DNA of 49,888 bases. Source: a virus. This document shows, piece by piece, positions 41,579 to 49,557 of the stretch. Within the stretch, counting starts at the first letter, position 1, and each line of letters starts with the position of its first letter. Below the pieces are notes generated by a model. The model was not told where the DNA came from and ran no database searches. It worked only from the letters and a program-made list of their open reading frames with translations. The stretch is from IMG/VR virus record IMGVR_UViG_3300034407_003922, positions 1 through 49,888 of that record, one strand, 5' to 3'. Position numbers and translations under genes: made by a program.

Positions 41579-42640
41579 TTACGTTAAATCCTTTCCATCC
41601 GAGCTTATCAGTATACTTGTTGACCTGCAATTAGGATGTGCTGGAAAATTGATCAGTGGCTGATTCATAGGCGGCGCTGATGGATCAAAGTTATAAGGTG
41701 TCTTTATCCCCACTACGCCATTGGGGTTTGCTGCTGCTACGCCAAGGCATATATTACTTGTACGACCATCTCTGGTTATAGATGGGAACTTAACAACATC
41801 TTGATCAAGCAACCCTGCATTCTGTGCTTGTTCCCATGCTTGCAACTGCCCCTCATTAGCCGCCCTAATAGTTTCTGTTCTCGCTATTGTCTTGGCTCTT
41901 CTGTTAAGTGTCTTAATCTGATACTTGGCAACCTGCTCATCAATACGTTTGATTTCTGCTGTAGTTAATCTTAGTTGTTGCGCATCAAAAGCCCCAGAAG
42001 GGAGGCGGTCTACACCAAGCTCATTCCTAAGCTTCTGCTTCATCATCTCTGACTCTAAGTTAGCCCTGTAGTTTTTAACCGCATTCGCCTGAGGCTGCGT
42101 AATACCAAATCCTTTAAGTGTCTTAAGCTGCCTGGCCATAACGGCCGGTGAGTTGCCTTGCTCAAATCCGTTAATAATTACCTGCTGCATCCCATTTAAT
42201 GTTTCACCCGACATCTCTGTAACTAAATTAAACTTATATTGTTCTAAAAATGACACTGAGTTTGGGTTGCTTATATCAAATGACATCTTAAGCCCAGCTT
42301 TATCGGGAAGCATCTGAACAGTCTTATTTCCAGCGGCCAAATAAACAGGAACTATAGAAGTAAGTATTTCGTTATAGTTATTAGTTACAAGACCATTTGC
42401 ATTAATGACGACAGTGGAATTGACTCCATTTTGTTCAATGATGGTGGCGAGCCCTGATTCAGTAAAATTATCCATAACGCTATTATTAGCATTATGAAAT
42501 GCGTCTTGTACTTCATCCTCATGACTCTCCGCTAGATGATCCAGCTGCACATGCAATCTTTGTGAGCCATCCTGTTTCTTTAGGGCGCTCTTAGATGCAC
42601 TATGACACGATGTGTATCTTTTCTTCTGAAATCCGCACAT
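41579..42640 (-). CDS. Minor head protein (MuF/SPP1 gp7-like)
   Basis: The 353-residue protein carries TIARTETIRAANEGQLQAWE (about 252-271) and the terminal INFPAHPNCRS. These are the MuF domain signatures: Arg-Thr-Glu, and His-Pro-Asn-Cys-Arg with another Cys upstream in SNICLGV. The N-terminus has CSF-like Cys residues (MCGFQKKRYTSC). MuF proteins join portal and prohead and may enter the cell with DNA. The gene directly follows the portal gene. Confidence 0.8.
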   Translation of the reverse strand: MCGFQKKRYTSCHSASKSALKKQDGSQRLHVQLDHLAESHEDEVQDAFHNANNSVMDNFTESGLATIIEQNGVNSTVVINANGLVTNNYNEILTSIVPVYLAAGNKTVQMLPDKAGLKMSFDISNPNSVSFLEQYKFNLVTEMSGETLNGMQQVIINGFEQGNSPAVMARQLKTLKGFGITQPQANAVKNYRANLESEMMKQKLRNELGVDRLPSGAFDAQQLRLTTAEIKRIDEQVAKYQIKTLNRRAKTIARTETIRAANEGQLQAWEQAQNAGLLDQDVVKFPSITRDGRTSNICLGVAAANPNGVVGIKTPYNFDPSAPPMNQPLINFPAHPNCRSTSILISSDGKDLT

Positions 42641-42645
42641 AGCAA

Positions 42646-44034
42646 TTACGTCTTTTCATCTTGTATTTCTGGAATATCAGCTCTTCTGAGAACGCTATTT
42701 ATCTGTTCATCTCCAATCATCGCTCCTGTGGCAGAGAGTGACTGTAATGCTCGCGCTAATTTTTCAACATCTGCATTTTCAAGGTCGCCATGCTGCAGAT
42801 AACATCTTCCCTTCATGTTGTTAATTTCTAATAAGTCATCAACTGCATGTCGGTTAAGTGTTGCCGCAATTGCCTTCAGCCATCCGCCAATGGCAGATGC
42901 AAACAATGTTGTCTTATCGCTAGATAGGGCAAATGAACCTACCTGATCTTGCCCTAGAAGCAAGAAGTCTGCTGCGACAGAACCAGCAATACGTTTATCA
43001 TAACGGTTAATTGTCGCATTAATATCAAACTGCCTTGTGCCCGGGCTTGCGACCAAAGAGAACTCAACAAGCGGATGCCCTGAGATGGGGTCCTTATCGC
43101 TTGGAATAATTAGACCTTCCATTTCATCTCTTCGAATATTTTTAATAATGTTTTGATATTCTTGGTACGCCCCACTGTCTGCATTTATTACATCTGACGG
43201 TATCTTCATCACAGGAAACCCTGTTAGATCGCGCTCTATGCCAATATTCTCGATGTTTTCTATATTTTTTTTGTTGTAATAAGCTTTAAATGCTGTTCTT
43301 AAAATAGACAGGCCCTCTGGGTTATTCTTAAAGCTCTTAGTTCTAAAGTGAAGAAGCTTCTCAATGGGAATGGTTGTCGTTTCCATAGACCTATACTTCT
43401 GTTGCTTAATGCCTGTTACTTCACCATCATCATCAAATACCCATTCTGTCATTGAATCTTGAGATCGAAGAGGAAGCTTTCTCCAGCCATATCGACCATC
43501 ATCAAACTTACTGTTGGTCTTTTTATCTTTAGTTTTTCCTTTGCGGACTTTGTATACTTTTTCTAGCAAAGAAAACCCGTAAGGAAGCATAGACAAGATC
43601 TCGCTCATCATTTCTTCCCATGTGTACTCCATATCAACCATGCACGATTCAATAAACTCTGCTGCATCCTGATCGTCCTTGTCTGAGCTAAACGGAATTA
43701 CAGACCATGTCACATTGCGTATTAGCATATCAGTGATGAACAATATGGCGCCTATAACGGCGTCGTTGTCCTTCATCTCTGTATATGCACTTATACGCTG
43801 CTGAAATGTTTGTAACTGGGGTAGGAATTCTTCAAAAACTTTGCCATCTTGATGTTGCAGGCCTGTATTTCCTAGCGATGTTAGCGCGGGCTTGCTATTT
43901 ACTTTATTGATAGCATCTTTTTGCAGTCGTTTGTTTTCAAATGCTGCATCTGAAAGCTTGCTAGATCTTCTCATTTGATCTTTTTGCGACTTTAATGTCG
44001 ATTTTTTGGTGTTCTCTGTCATATTAACGTCCAT
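42646..44034 (-). CDS. Portal protein
   Basis: The 462-residue protein has the DUF935/gp4-type portal pattern: MKDNDAVIGAILFITDMLIRNV, MLPYGFSLLEKVY, LLHFRTKSFKNNPEGLSILR and the clip/crown region with ATLNRHAVDDLLEINN. It forms the dodecameric ring for DNA entry. The ATG at 44034 is shown; another in-frame ATG four codons later (44022) has a better GGA spacing. A good promoter lies just upstream (44052-44080). Confidence 0.85.
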   Translation of the reverse strand: MDVNMTENTKKSTLKSQKDQMRRSSKLSDAAFENKRLQKDAINKVNSKPALTSLGNTGLQHQDGKVFEEFLPQLQTFQQRISAYTEMKDNDAVIGAILFITDMLIRNVTWSVIPFSSDKDDQDAAEFIESCMVDMEYTWEEMMSEILSMLPYGFSLLEKVYKVRKGKTKDKKTNSKFDDGRYGWRKLPLRSQDSMTEWVFDDDGEVTGIKQQKYRSMETTTIPIEKLLHFRTKSFKNNPEGLSILRTAFKAYYNKKNIENIENIGIERDLTGFPVMKIPSDVINADSGAYQEYQNIIKNIRRDEMEGLIIPSDKDPISGHPLVEFSLVASPGTRQFDINATINRYDKRIAGSVAADFLLLGQDQVGSFALSSDKTTLFASAIGGWLKAIAATLNRHAVDDLLEINNMKGRCYLQHGDLENADVEKLARALQSLSATGAMIGDEQINSVLRRADIPEIQDEKT

Positions 44035-44051
44035 GTGATTACATTAAACAC

Positions 44052-44080
44052 AGTATATGTAGTTAAAATGCAACTATCAA
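44052..44080 (-). promoter_or_regulatory. Sigma70-like promoter for the portal and head genes
   Basis: On the minus strand, TTGATA (44080-44075) and TATACT (44057-44052) are exactly 17 bp apart, about 20 bases before the portal start. It is one of the best promoter matches in the window and would drive the late head operon. Confidence 0.6.
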
Positions 44081-44120
44081 TGTATGTCAATAGGCAGGTA
44101 GGAAAAATATGGGAATATAA

Positions 44121-44150
44121 TGAGTTATAGCAACATCCCTCTATAACTCA
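44121..44150. other. Perfect 10-bp inverted repeat between ankyrin and portal genes
   Basis: TGAGTTATAG (44121-44130) and CTATAACTCA (44141-44150) pair perfectly around a 10-base loop. It comes 15 bases after the ankyrin stop (transcribed leftward). There is no T tract, so an operator, attenuator or weak terminator upstream of the portal promoter is possible. Confidence 0.4.
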
Positions 44151-44165
44151 CTATAAATAGATACT

Positions 44166-44591
44166 CTATTGCAGAGTGCTGGTGTACAGAGTTTTATCAA
44201 ATAACTCAAAAGATAACTCTTGATTAATAAGATATTTGTAGATGTCTGAGAATCCGAAATAAGCAGCCCAGTATTTAGGCGTGTCTTTGTTTTTGTTTAA
44301 TGCGAATGGGTTAGCTCCTCGCTCTATAAGTAGCCTTGCTAACGGCATACTTCCGACGCATGCAGCAATATGAAGCGGTGTATCACCCTCATCATTCTTT
44401 TCGTTAACTTTTGCGCCGTGATTTAAAAGAAGCTCTACTATTTTTAGGTCTTTATTTCGTACTGCTATGTGCAGAGGTGAATCAAAATAAGAATCTTTCT
44501 CATGTATATCTGCATTATAATCGATCATTTCTTTAGTGAGGTTAAATGCTTTGTTTCTAACCGCATAGAAAAGCGTGAAGTCTTCTGTCAT
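44166..44591 (-). CDS. Ankyrin-repeat protein in the late region
   Basis: The 141-residue protein starts MTEDFTLFYAVRNKAFNLTK and has three repeats with the cores DSPLHIAVRNKDLKIVELLL, GDTPLHIAACVGSMPLARLL and DTPKYWAAYFGFSDIY. It is unlike the others in location: between the partition block and the portal gene, on the opposite strand from the main ankyrin series. Weak SD AAAGGAAAT precedes the ATG. Probably a protein-binding module; target unknown. Confidence 0.8.
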   Translation of the reverse strand: MTEDFTLFYAVRNKAFNLTKEMIDYNADIHEKDSYFDSPLHIAVRNKDLKIVELLLNHGAKVNEKNDEGDTPLHIAACVGSMPLARLLIERGANPFALNKNKDTPKYWAAYFGFSDIYKYLINQELSFELFDKTLYTSTLQ

Positions 44592-44622
44592 ATTTTATTT
44601 CCTTTCATTTAGTGTTTCGTCC

Positions 44623-44646
44623 TGTGCCCTTTTTAAGGGCGGCACA
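44623..44646. terminator. Nested hairpin, possible terminator
   Basis: TGTGCC (44623-44628) pairs with GGCACA (44641-44646), and an inner GCCC/GGGC pair encloses a T-rich loop. It lies in the 100-base gap between the ankyrin gene and the small 51-aa gene. No clean T tract follows on either strand. Confidence 0.35.
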
Positions 44647-44693
44647 ATAAGTACCACATATACAATTATTGCTCTACCAATTTTTGGTAGTTA

Positions 44694-44849
44694 TTAATCG
44701 TCTACGTCATCAACATACAATCCAAAACCCGTATCAGAATAGAAATGGTTTTTAATTCTATGCACCTGATCATAGAGCTCTGGGTCAATCCTAGTAGTGT
44801 CATCACATTCAATATTGTCTAGTAATAAATTGTACTCAATATCATTCAT
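44694..44849 (-). CDS. Hypothetical 51-aa acidic protein
   Basis: The ATG at 44849 has AGGAG 8 bases upstream and starts MNDIEYNLLLDNIECDD. A longer frame to 44879 would lack a good ribosome site. The protein is acidic, ending in YVDDVDD, and I do not recognise it. It is divergent from parA and shares its upstream region. Confidence 0.5.
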   Translation of the reverse strand: MNDIEYNLLLDNIECDDTTRIDPELYDQVHRIKNHFYSDTGFGLYVDDVDD

Positions 44850-44905
44850 TTTGCTTCTCCTGTAAATGTTTCCGTCCATGTAACTATAGCAATCTTTTTG
44901 ATATT

Positions 44906-44965
44906 TGCAACAATATGTTGCATAATGTTTCTATGAGATAGCATATATTTATCTTGTTGCGCATA
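44906..44965. promoter_or_regulatory. Candidate partition operator/centromere upstream of parA
   Basis: TGCAAC-aatat-GTTGCA (44906-44922) is a perfect inverted repeat, and the half-site GTTGCGCATAA (44956-44965) resembles its right side plus flank (GTTGCATAA). It sits 50-110 bases before the ParA start. ParFG-type systems keep the RHH protein's operator and centromere there. A TTTATC-17-TTTATA promoter may overlap. Confidence 0.45.
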
Positions 44966-45014
44966 AATTCTTTATAAATTAGTATGCGTCTCAAATTAAA
45001 ATAGGGAAAAAATT

Positions 45015-45662
45015 ATGATAATACTAGTGGGCGGACAAAAAGGTGGCACGGGAAAGACAACATTAACCGTAAATCTTGCAGCACAGAGTAATGACATATC
45101 ACAAACAATCATTATTGACACTGACCCACAAGCAACAGCTAGCGACTGGTGCTATATAAGGCAGAAGAGCCACCAAGACAAATACATAACCTCAATACAG
45201 AAGTTTGGAGACGGGCTTAGGAAAGACGCACTCACTATAAGCAAGAAATATGATAAATGTTTTATTGACACTAATGGCGTTGAGTCCAAAGAGCTTCGCA
45301 CTGCATTAGTCATCTCTGACATTGCCTTATTTCCCATCCAGGCATCACAGTTCGATTTATGGACAATACAAGTTCTTAATGACCTAGTAGCTGACGCTAA
45401 ATGCTTAAATCCAAAGCTTAAGGCCTATGTCGTAATGACCCGCGTACATACAAACCCAGTCGTGAATGAAGCGACTGCTGCGAGAGACTATATAAAAGAT
45501 TTTGAGCACTTAACATTATTAGATTCTTTTATTAGCGACAGGATTGATTATAGGAAATCTATAAAGGTAGGACTAAGTGTCACAGAAGAGCAATTCAATA
45601 AAACAAAATCTTCAAAAGAAGTACATAACTTAAACAAGGAGCTATTTAATGAACACATTTAA
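45015..45662 (+). CDS. ParA/ParF-type partition ATPase
   Basis: The 215-residue protein has the deviant Walker A KGGTGKT (9-15) with both the signature and catalytic lysines, then IIDTDPQATASDW and the Walker B-like FIDTNGVE. It has no N-terminal HTH, as in short type Ib partition ATPases such as ParF. With the RHH partner it moves plasmid copies on the nucleoid. A phage with such a pair and no integrase is probably kept as a plasmid in lysogeny. Confidence 0.85.
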   Translation: MIILVGGQKGGTGKTTLTVNLAAQSNDISQTIIIDTDPQATASDWCYIRQKSHQDKYITSIQKFGDGLRKDALTISKKYDKCFIDTNGVESKELRTALVISDIALFPIQASQFDLWTIQVLNDLVADAKCLNPKLKAYVVMTRVHTNPVVNEATAARDYIKDFEHLTLLDSFISDRIDYRKSIKVGLSVTEEQFNKTKSSKEVHNLNKELFNEHI

Positions 45663-45888
45663 TTCTAAACCACCAGCATCCGTTGATGAATTTATAAACA
45701 AGGCATCAGACGTTACGAAAAGCGACGGTAAAAAACATGCTGTCACAATTAGAATACCTCAGTGGCTATACGGTGAGCTTAAAACAATATGCAGTCACAC
45801 TGGCGTAAATTATAGCGCAACTTGTCTTGAGATATTAAGAACTGGGATTTTGAGCAAGGTAAAAGATATTCAACTAGAAAAAGATTAG
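45649..45888 (+). CDS. ParG-like ribbon-helix-helix partner of ParA
   Basis: The 79-residue protein has a flexible, charged N-terminus and a C-terminal ribbon-helix-helix: KHAVTIRIPQWLYGELKTIC and a second helix NYSATCLEILRTGIL. The layout is that of ParG, where the flexible tail stimulates the ATPase and the RHH binds the operator/centromere. Its ATG overlaps the parA end by 14 bases and has AGGAG upstream. Confidence 0.75.
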   Translation: MNTFNSKPPASVDEFINKASDVTKSDGKKHAVTIRIPQWLYGELKTICSHTGVNYSATCLEILRTGILSKVKDIQLEKD

Positions 45889-45911
45889 CGTATTTATTGT
45901 TGTTTATTTCA

Positions 45912-46283
45912 TTACGAGTGACTGTTTGCAAAAACAGTCGCCTCATATAGATTGAATGGATCATCAATACGATTAGCATTTAAAACAGAAAATAGAGATC
46001 CCCGATTGCTTCTTGACTCATAACTCAACTTATTTTTTAGATCGGTTTCTAATAAACAATCTTCCTGCTCTAAATTATGTGATATTTTAAGTATCTCTAT
46101 AGCAATAAAGTTTCTTTTTAAAATTGGAACTTCATGATCATTAAGTATGCCAATATATAACTCAATAATTAGATATTTAAAATGTGGCTTTAACACTTTT
46201 TTTGCGCATATTATGTTATTAGTACTATCAGGATAGTATGTCGGGAAAATCCTCGGATTTACTTTTTTAAAAAAATCAAACAT
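45912..46283 (-). CDS. Hypothetical protein, 123 aa
   Basis: Unrecognised protein, starting MFDFFKKVNPRIFPTYYPD, with helical middle and no membrane segment. It is convergent with the ParG-like gene and may be the last gene of the small leftward group downstream of SSB. No ribosome site of note. Function unknown. Confidence 0.5.
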   Translation of the reverse strand: MFDFFKKVNPRIFPTYYPDSTNNIICAKKVLKPHFKYLIIELYIGILNDHEVPILKRNFIAIEILKISHNLEQEDCLLETDLKNKLSYESRSNRGSLFSVLNANRIDDPFNLYEATVFANSHS

Positions 46284-46311
46284 TTTCCCAGCACCCTATA
46301 ACATTATTACA

Positions 46312-46461
46312 TTACATCCCAAAAATAGACTTTATCAGAGTCATTATTTCCGGGGCAGAGTGGATTAGTTGTGAAATCCCTTCTCCAGATCCGATGGCAA
46401 TTAATATCAACCCAGTTACTTTTGCTGCTTTAATCCATTTGCTTTTTTTAGCATCTTCCAT
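46312..46461 (-). CDS. Hypothetical 49-aa membrane peptide
   Basis: A clean frame from ATG 46461 (AAGGGA upstream) to TAA at 46312 encodes a Lys-rich N-terminus, one hydrophobic helix (VTGLILIAIGSG) and a C-terminal amphipathic helix. Size and layout suit a small inner-membrane peptide. It is followed by, and preceded by, other small genes in the same direction. Role unknown; superinfection or lysis control are possible. Confidence 0.5.
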   Translation of the reverse strand: MEDAKKSKWIKAAKVTGLILIAIGSGEGISQLIHSAPEIMTLIKSIFGM

Positions 46462-46492
46462 GATGTGTCCCTTATGTGTTTAGTATGTAATG

Positions 46493-46690
46493 TCAATGTG
46501 CAGTAATAGCACTATATAATATATATATCAATAGCACCATTAATGAACACTTTAGGATATAGGTGATGTTTGAGGTTATTGCTAGCACAAAGATCCCTAA
46601 TACTGCTAATAATAAAGCAACAACGAGAGTGGGTAAATACGCCAAGATTACGATACTTAATATCGCACCCTCACAGATAGATCTTCTCAT
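46493..46690 (-). CDS. Small two-helix membrane protein, 65 aa
   Basis: Two hydrophobic segments (AILSIVILAYLPTLVVALLL and the last 25 residues) are separated by SNIT. The short basic N-terminus (MRRS) suggests that it starts in the cytoplasm. No family is recognised. It lies between SSB 2 and the 49-aa membrane peptide, in one leftward group. It could be a second holin or an exclusion protein; sequence alone does not decide. Confidence 0.5.
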   Translation of the reverse strand: MRRSICEGAILSIVILAYLPTLVVALLLAVLGIFVLAITSNITYILKCSLMVLLIYILYSAITAH

Positions 46691-46744
46691 AATGAAACCC
46701 CCTCACATCCTTCAAAGTCATTGCTTAATATCATATTAATTAGA

Positions 46745-47194
46745 TTAAAAAGGTATATCGTCATCAAACGATGTGGTTGCTGCAGGAGCTTGCGATTCAG
46801 TTCGTGCCGCATTTCTCTGAAGCATACTTCCAGATCCACCTTGATCCGTTGATTGACCTTTGCTATCTAGCATTTGCATCTCTCTAGCAACGATCTCTGT
46901 TGTGTATCTGTCGTTGCCTTCTTTGTCTTGCCATTTGTTTGTTTTTAGTTTTCCTTCTAGATAGACCTTAGAACCTTTTCTTAGATATTGGCTTGAGATT
47001 TCCGCCAGGCGGCCGTACATGACTACTCTGTGCCACTCTGTGTTTTCTTTTTGCTCGCCAGTATTCTTGTCTTTCCAAGATTCAGATGTTGCAACTGCAA
47101 GACTGCAGATTGCGTTACCATCATTTGACTGACGCGCCTCTGGGTCCCTACCTAGATTACCGATAATCATTACCTTGTTTAGTCCTCGTGACAT
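46745..47194 (-). CDS. ssb: Single-stranded DNA-binding protein, canonical (SSB 2)
   Basis: The 149-residue protein has the full SSB pattern: [19 protein letters not shown] at the N-terminus, [39 protein letters not shown] and the acidic end FDDDIPF, which recruits repair and replication proteins. It is closely like host SSB, so acquired from a bacterial chromosome or kept compatible with host partners. It directly follows the terminase gene, away from the replication block. SSB 1 (2118-2474) lacks the tail. Confidence 0.9.
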   Translation of the reverse strand: MSRGLNKVMIIGNLGRDPEARQSNDGNAICSLAVATSESWKDKNTGEQKENTEWHRVVMYGRLAEISSQYLRKGSKVYLEGKLKTNKWQDKEGNDRYTTEIVAREMQMLDSKGQSTDQGGSGSMLQRNAARTESQAPAATTSFDDDIPF

Positions 47195-47219
47195 TTTTAC
47201 TCTCCTTTAGTTTATGGTA

Positions 47220-48650
47220 TTAAATGTAGCCTTTAGTTTTATGTAAATTAAGATTCAAGTTTCCAATATCTGTTCCCTTGTTAGCTATGACTGAGAACGC
47301 GCCATTAGTCGCATCGACAATATCATCATGCTGCATAGAGCTTTGTGGCGGGAATGATTCGTGTTCATTTAAGAACTCGTCATTCCACGATCCTCTAACA
47401 AGCCGGACATTTCCTGCCTCCCACTGGCTTGAGAATGCTCTTGCTCTGATAATCTTAGCGTTATCTTCTGCGAATACTTTCTTACCTTTCGGTGCTGGGT
47501 AGGCTCTAACGTTGTATCCTGCAAGTAGGCGTATGTAGTTAGAAACCTCATACTTACCAGCCTGCCCAGGATCCTGCTCTAAGCAGACTTCTACATTCTT
47601 GCCATCTTGTGATGCGGTATTTAAAATAAGCTGCTCTACGGAGCGTGGTGTTCCTCTAAGAGAGGAAAGATGTTCCACATAGAACAATCCGTCGCTTGCT
47701 TTGCTCATCTTGACGCCTCTGGTCCAATCTGGATTGTTTATAGCTGTTTTTTCTGTGCTAGCCCTGTCCCAATAACGAACAGTTTTTAGTATCTTGGCTG
47801 GAATAACATCAACAATCTCTATCTTGTCGCGCTTAAAGTAGTCACCCTTACTTGCTTTTATCTTCCAGTTGCCGCTTAGTAGCCGCTCACGCTCCACAGT
47901 TGGCAGTGACAGCAAAGATGCGTAGTAACCAGGATCTTTGTCCATAAGTACTTTGTTGTCGCTTAGAAGCGCTGGTATGAAGGTTACTGATCTAGGGATT
48001 AACTTTTCGTACTTAGCTTCTAGCTCTTCTTTTGTGTCACCCCAAACCATGTTATCTCCATCTCTCACGAACCATCTAACAACACCTGCCCTATCATTTA
48101 TAGGAAGCCCGCTAGCCTGGTCTATCCACCAAGAGATCATATTACAAACAAAGCTATCTGGGTCTGGATTACATGTTGCTCTAATGTAGGGCCTTACTCC
48201 GCTTGTTGTTCTGTTTCTAGACATCATGTAGAAAAACATTGATTCAGAATAATGCGTTAACTCATCAAATATGATTAGTACTATCTGACTACCCTGCCAG
48301 CCGTACTTATCATTCTCATGCTGAAGATAAGAGAATGTTACTGTAGCGCCAGACTCGAAGGTGAATTTAAGATTGGATTGGTTGGGCTTGGCCCCTAAAG
48401 GTGTGTATAAGTTGCACGCCTCATCCCACAGACCACCAGGATCTTTAATCTGTTTATAAGTTGATCTAAATATAACGCAATTAAAATTTGGATTGTGTAC
48501 ATGCCGCAATGGCTCAACCAATATAGCCCAGCTCTTTCCTCCACCAGCAGCACCGCCAAATATAGCTATATCAGCACTAGACCCCAAGAACATCTCCTGT
48601 GGTCCAGGCTGTGGCTTTATAACAATGTTTTCTTTGCTTGCCTCACCCAT
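47220..48650 (-). CDS. Terminase large subunit
   Basis: The 476-residue protein has Walker [10 protein letters not shown] (32-40), Walker [10 protein letters not shown] and a C-terminal RNase H-like nuclease half, with [12 protein letters not shown] carrying the first acidic residue, then an EQDPG block and [11 protein letters not shown]. It drives DNA into the prohead and cuts the concatemer. It is full length, but its upstream sequence at 48653 and beyond is host smpB, not phage. The native upstream neighbour is at 68-379. Confidence 0.92.
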   Translation of the reverse strand: MGEASKENIVIKPQPGPQEMFLGSSADIAIFGGAAGGGKSWAILVEPLRHVHNPNFNCVIFRSTYKQIKDPGGLWDEACNLYTPLGAKPNQSNLKFTFESGATVTFSYLQHENDKYGWQGSQIVLIIFDELTHYSESMFFYMMSRNRTTSGVRPYIRATCNPDPDSFVCNMISWWIDQASGLPINDRAGVVRWFVRDGDNMVWGDTKEELEAKYEKLIPRSVTFIPALLSDNKVLMDKDPGYYASLLSLPTVERERLLSGNWKIKASKGDYFKRDKIEIVDVIPAKILKTVRYWDRASTEKTAINNPDWTRGVKMSKASDGLFYVEHLSSLRGTPRSVEQLILNTASQDGKNVEVCLEQDPGQAGKYEVSNYIRLLAGYNVRAYPAPKGKKVFAEDNAKIIRARAFSSQWEAGNVRLVRGSWNDEFLNEHESFPPQSSMQHDDIVDATNGAFSVIANKGTDIGNLNLNLHKTKGYI

Positions 48651-48652
48651 TA
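48576..48652. repeat. 77-bp exact direct repeat, right copy
   Basis: Identical to bases 1-77. It covers codons 1-25 of the terminase and two bases beyond. The base after it (48653) begins host smpB sequence, while the base after the left copy (78) begins native phage sequence. The shared last bases TTA also fit the smpB reading frame (first Leu of LLLHSK). Confidence 0.95.
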
Positions 48653-48865
48653 CTCCTGCACAGCAAACAGCTCGCTAAGCTTTTCGCGACCGTACACCAA
48701 AAAGGCCACACCTGTGTCGCCGTGAAATTGTATTGGAAGGGACACCTCGTTAAGTGTCAGATAGCGCTCGCCAAAGGCAAGCAAGACCACGACAAGCGCG
48801 CCACCGAGAAAGATCGTGAGTGGCAGGTCGATAAACAGCGCATCGTGCGCAACGCTAATCGCTAG
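48653..48865 (+). pseudogene. smpB: smpB, 3' half only (5' part replaced by phage)
   Basis: The frame reads [40 protein letters not shown] and [20 protein letters not shown] to the stop. This matches SmpB of Escherichia coli from about residue 90 to the end, including the basic tail needed for tmRNA accommodation. The first ~89 residues, with most of the tmRNA-binding OB core, are absent. An ATG within the antisense terminase sequence (48638) opens a chimeric 75-aa frame but cannot restore function. SmpB and ssrA are normally partners and often neighbours, as here. Confidence 0.85.
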
Positions 48866-48914
48866 ACCAACCAACTGCTCCCCATAATGATTTATCGTGA
48901 CCGATACGGTTTCG

Positions 48915-48923
48915 TGCTATTCT
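48915..48923 (+). promoter_or_regulatory. ssrA promoter, extended -10
   Basis: TGC followed by TATTCT (48918-48923) is an extended -10 element 10 bases before the tmRNA 5' end. A weak -35 (around 48896) may be present. The 68-base gap after smpB contains nothing else. Confidence 0.5.
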
Positions 48924-48933
48924 TTGTGGACTT

Positions 48934-49294
48934 GGGGGTGATTTGGATTCGACGCCGGTATCAAAACCTTAGGTGCATGCCGAGAGGGTAGTAACTCTCG
49001 TAAATCAATTACTGCAACTTTATAGTTGCCAACGACGAAAGCTACGCCCTAGCAGCCTAAGAGCTTGCTAGCGATTACCGCCGGGATGCCCGTAAACTGG
49101 TATTTGGTAATCGTCATCTAGAACGGGATCGCCAGTGGAACGCGCTTGACGTGAAGCGGCTAAATAGTATCAAGCTCGCCCAATTCACCCTGCCCGTCGG
49201 GCCGATGAGGGTTAACCTAGTAGACGACGCTATGCATGTAGAGCCGAAGATAGAGAGCTGACGGACGGGGGTTCAATTCCCCCCGCCTCCACCA
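48934..49294 (+). ncRNA. ssrA: tmRNA (transfer-messenger RNA)
   Basis: The 361-base gene starts GGGGGTGATTTGGATTCGACG and ends GTTCAATTCCCCCCGCCTCC-ACCA. The ends form the tRNA-Ala-like acceptor stem (seven pairs, two of them G-U) with the T-loop GTTCAATTC. The tag frame at 49028-49060 (GCC AAC GAC GAA AGC TAC GCC CTA GCA GCC TAA) encodes ANDESYALAA. The form of the tag (AND..YALAA) is typical of Gammaproteobacteria. It rescues stalled ribosomes together with SmpB. Its 3' end is a classic integration site. Confidence 0.95.
49271..49294 (+). other. Probable attachment site at the tmRNA 3' end
   Basis: The T-arm and acceptor end of ssrA (GTTCAATTC to ACCA) is a common target of tyrosine integrases, and an integrase gene start follows about 170 bases downstream, the standard layout of an integrated island. 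The far att copy is outside the window. Confidence 0.5.
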
Positions 49295-49327
49295 AATACC
49301 AGTCCGCGCAAGTCCGACGAAGTCTTT

Positions 49328-49356
49328 AAAGCCCTGTTAATCAGGGCTTTTTTGGT
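49328..49356 (+). terminator. Rho-independent terminator of ssrA
   Basis: AAAGCCCTG (49328-49336) and CAGGGCTTT (49342-49350) form a 9-bp stem with a 5-base loop followed by a T run. It ends the tmRNA transcript about 35 bases after the mature 3' end. Confidence 0.85.
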
Positions 49357-49406
49357 TTTACTACTCCCTCGAATTCCATTAGACTCCTATTGAATCCACG
49401 TAATTA

Positions 49407-49453
49407 GGGGGTATCTTTGGGGGTACTTCCAGAAATTCTGTTTAGATACCCCC
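49407..49453. repeat. Integrase arm-type repeats (GGGGGTA)
   Basis: GGGGGTA occurs directly repeated at 49407-49413 and 49419-49425, and GGGGGTATCT (49407-49416) is inverted as AGATACCCCC (49444-49453). Such GGGGGTAt blocks commonly lie between a tRNA/tmRNA attachment site and a P4-like integrase gene, where they serve as integrase or regulator binding sites. They belong to the chromosomal island, not to the phage. Confidence 0.55.
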
Positions 49454-49464
49454 AATTCAAAGCT

Positions 49465-49557
49465 ATGCAAAAGCTAACAGCCACAGCCGTGAAGCAAGCC
49501 AAGCCTAAAGCCAAACCATACAAGCTAGCCGATGGTGGCGGCCTTGTCTTTGAGTGA
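49465..49557 (+). pseudogene. Tyrosine integrase remnant (first 30 codons)
   Basis: MQKLTATAVKQAKPKAKPYK followed by LADGGGLVF is the start of the DUF4102/P4-type integrase N-terminal domain ('KP..K.YKL.DGGGL'). The frame then meets a TGA at codon 31, at the point where sequence of a convergent macro-domain gene begins (about 49545-49555). The rest of the ~400-residue enzyme is lost by a deletion or recombination. It shows that an island once integrated at ssrA. Confidence 0.75.

Noticed and set aside
48638-48865. Rightward 75-aa frame as a phage gene
   Set aside because: All but the first few codons are the SmpB C-terminal half; the ATG lies in antisense terminase sequence.
48650-48874. Leftward hydrophobic frame of 74 aa upstream of the terminase
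   Set aside because: It is antisense to the SmpB C-terminal sequence, which explains the DNA fully; the stop-start contact with terL is a chance of the junction.
49271-49294. The tmRNA 3' end as attachment site of this phage
   Set aside because: The phage joins the host in smpB, not at ssrA, and carries no integrase; the remnant integrase belongs to another element.
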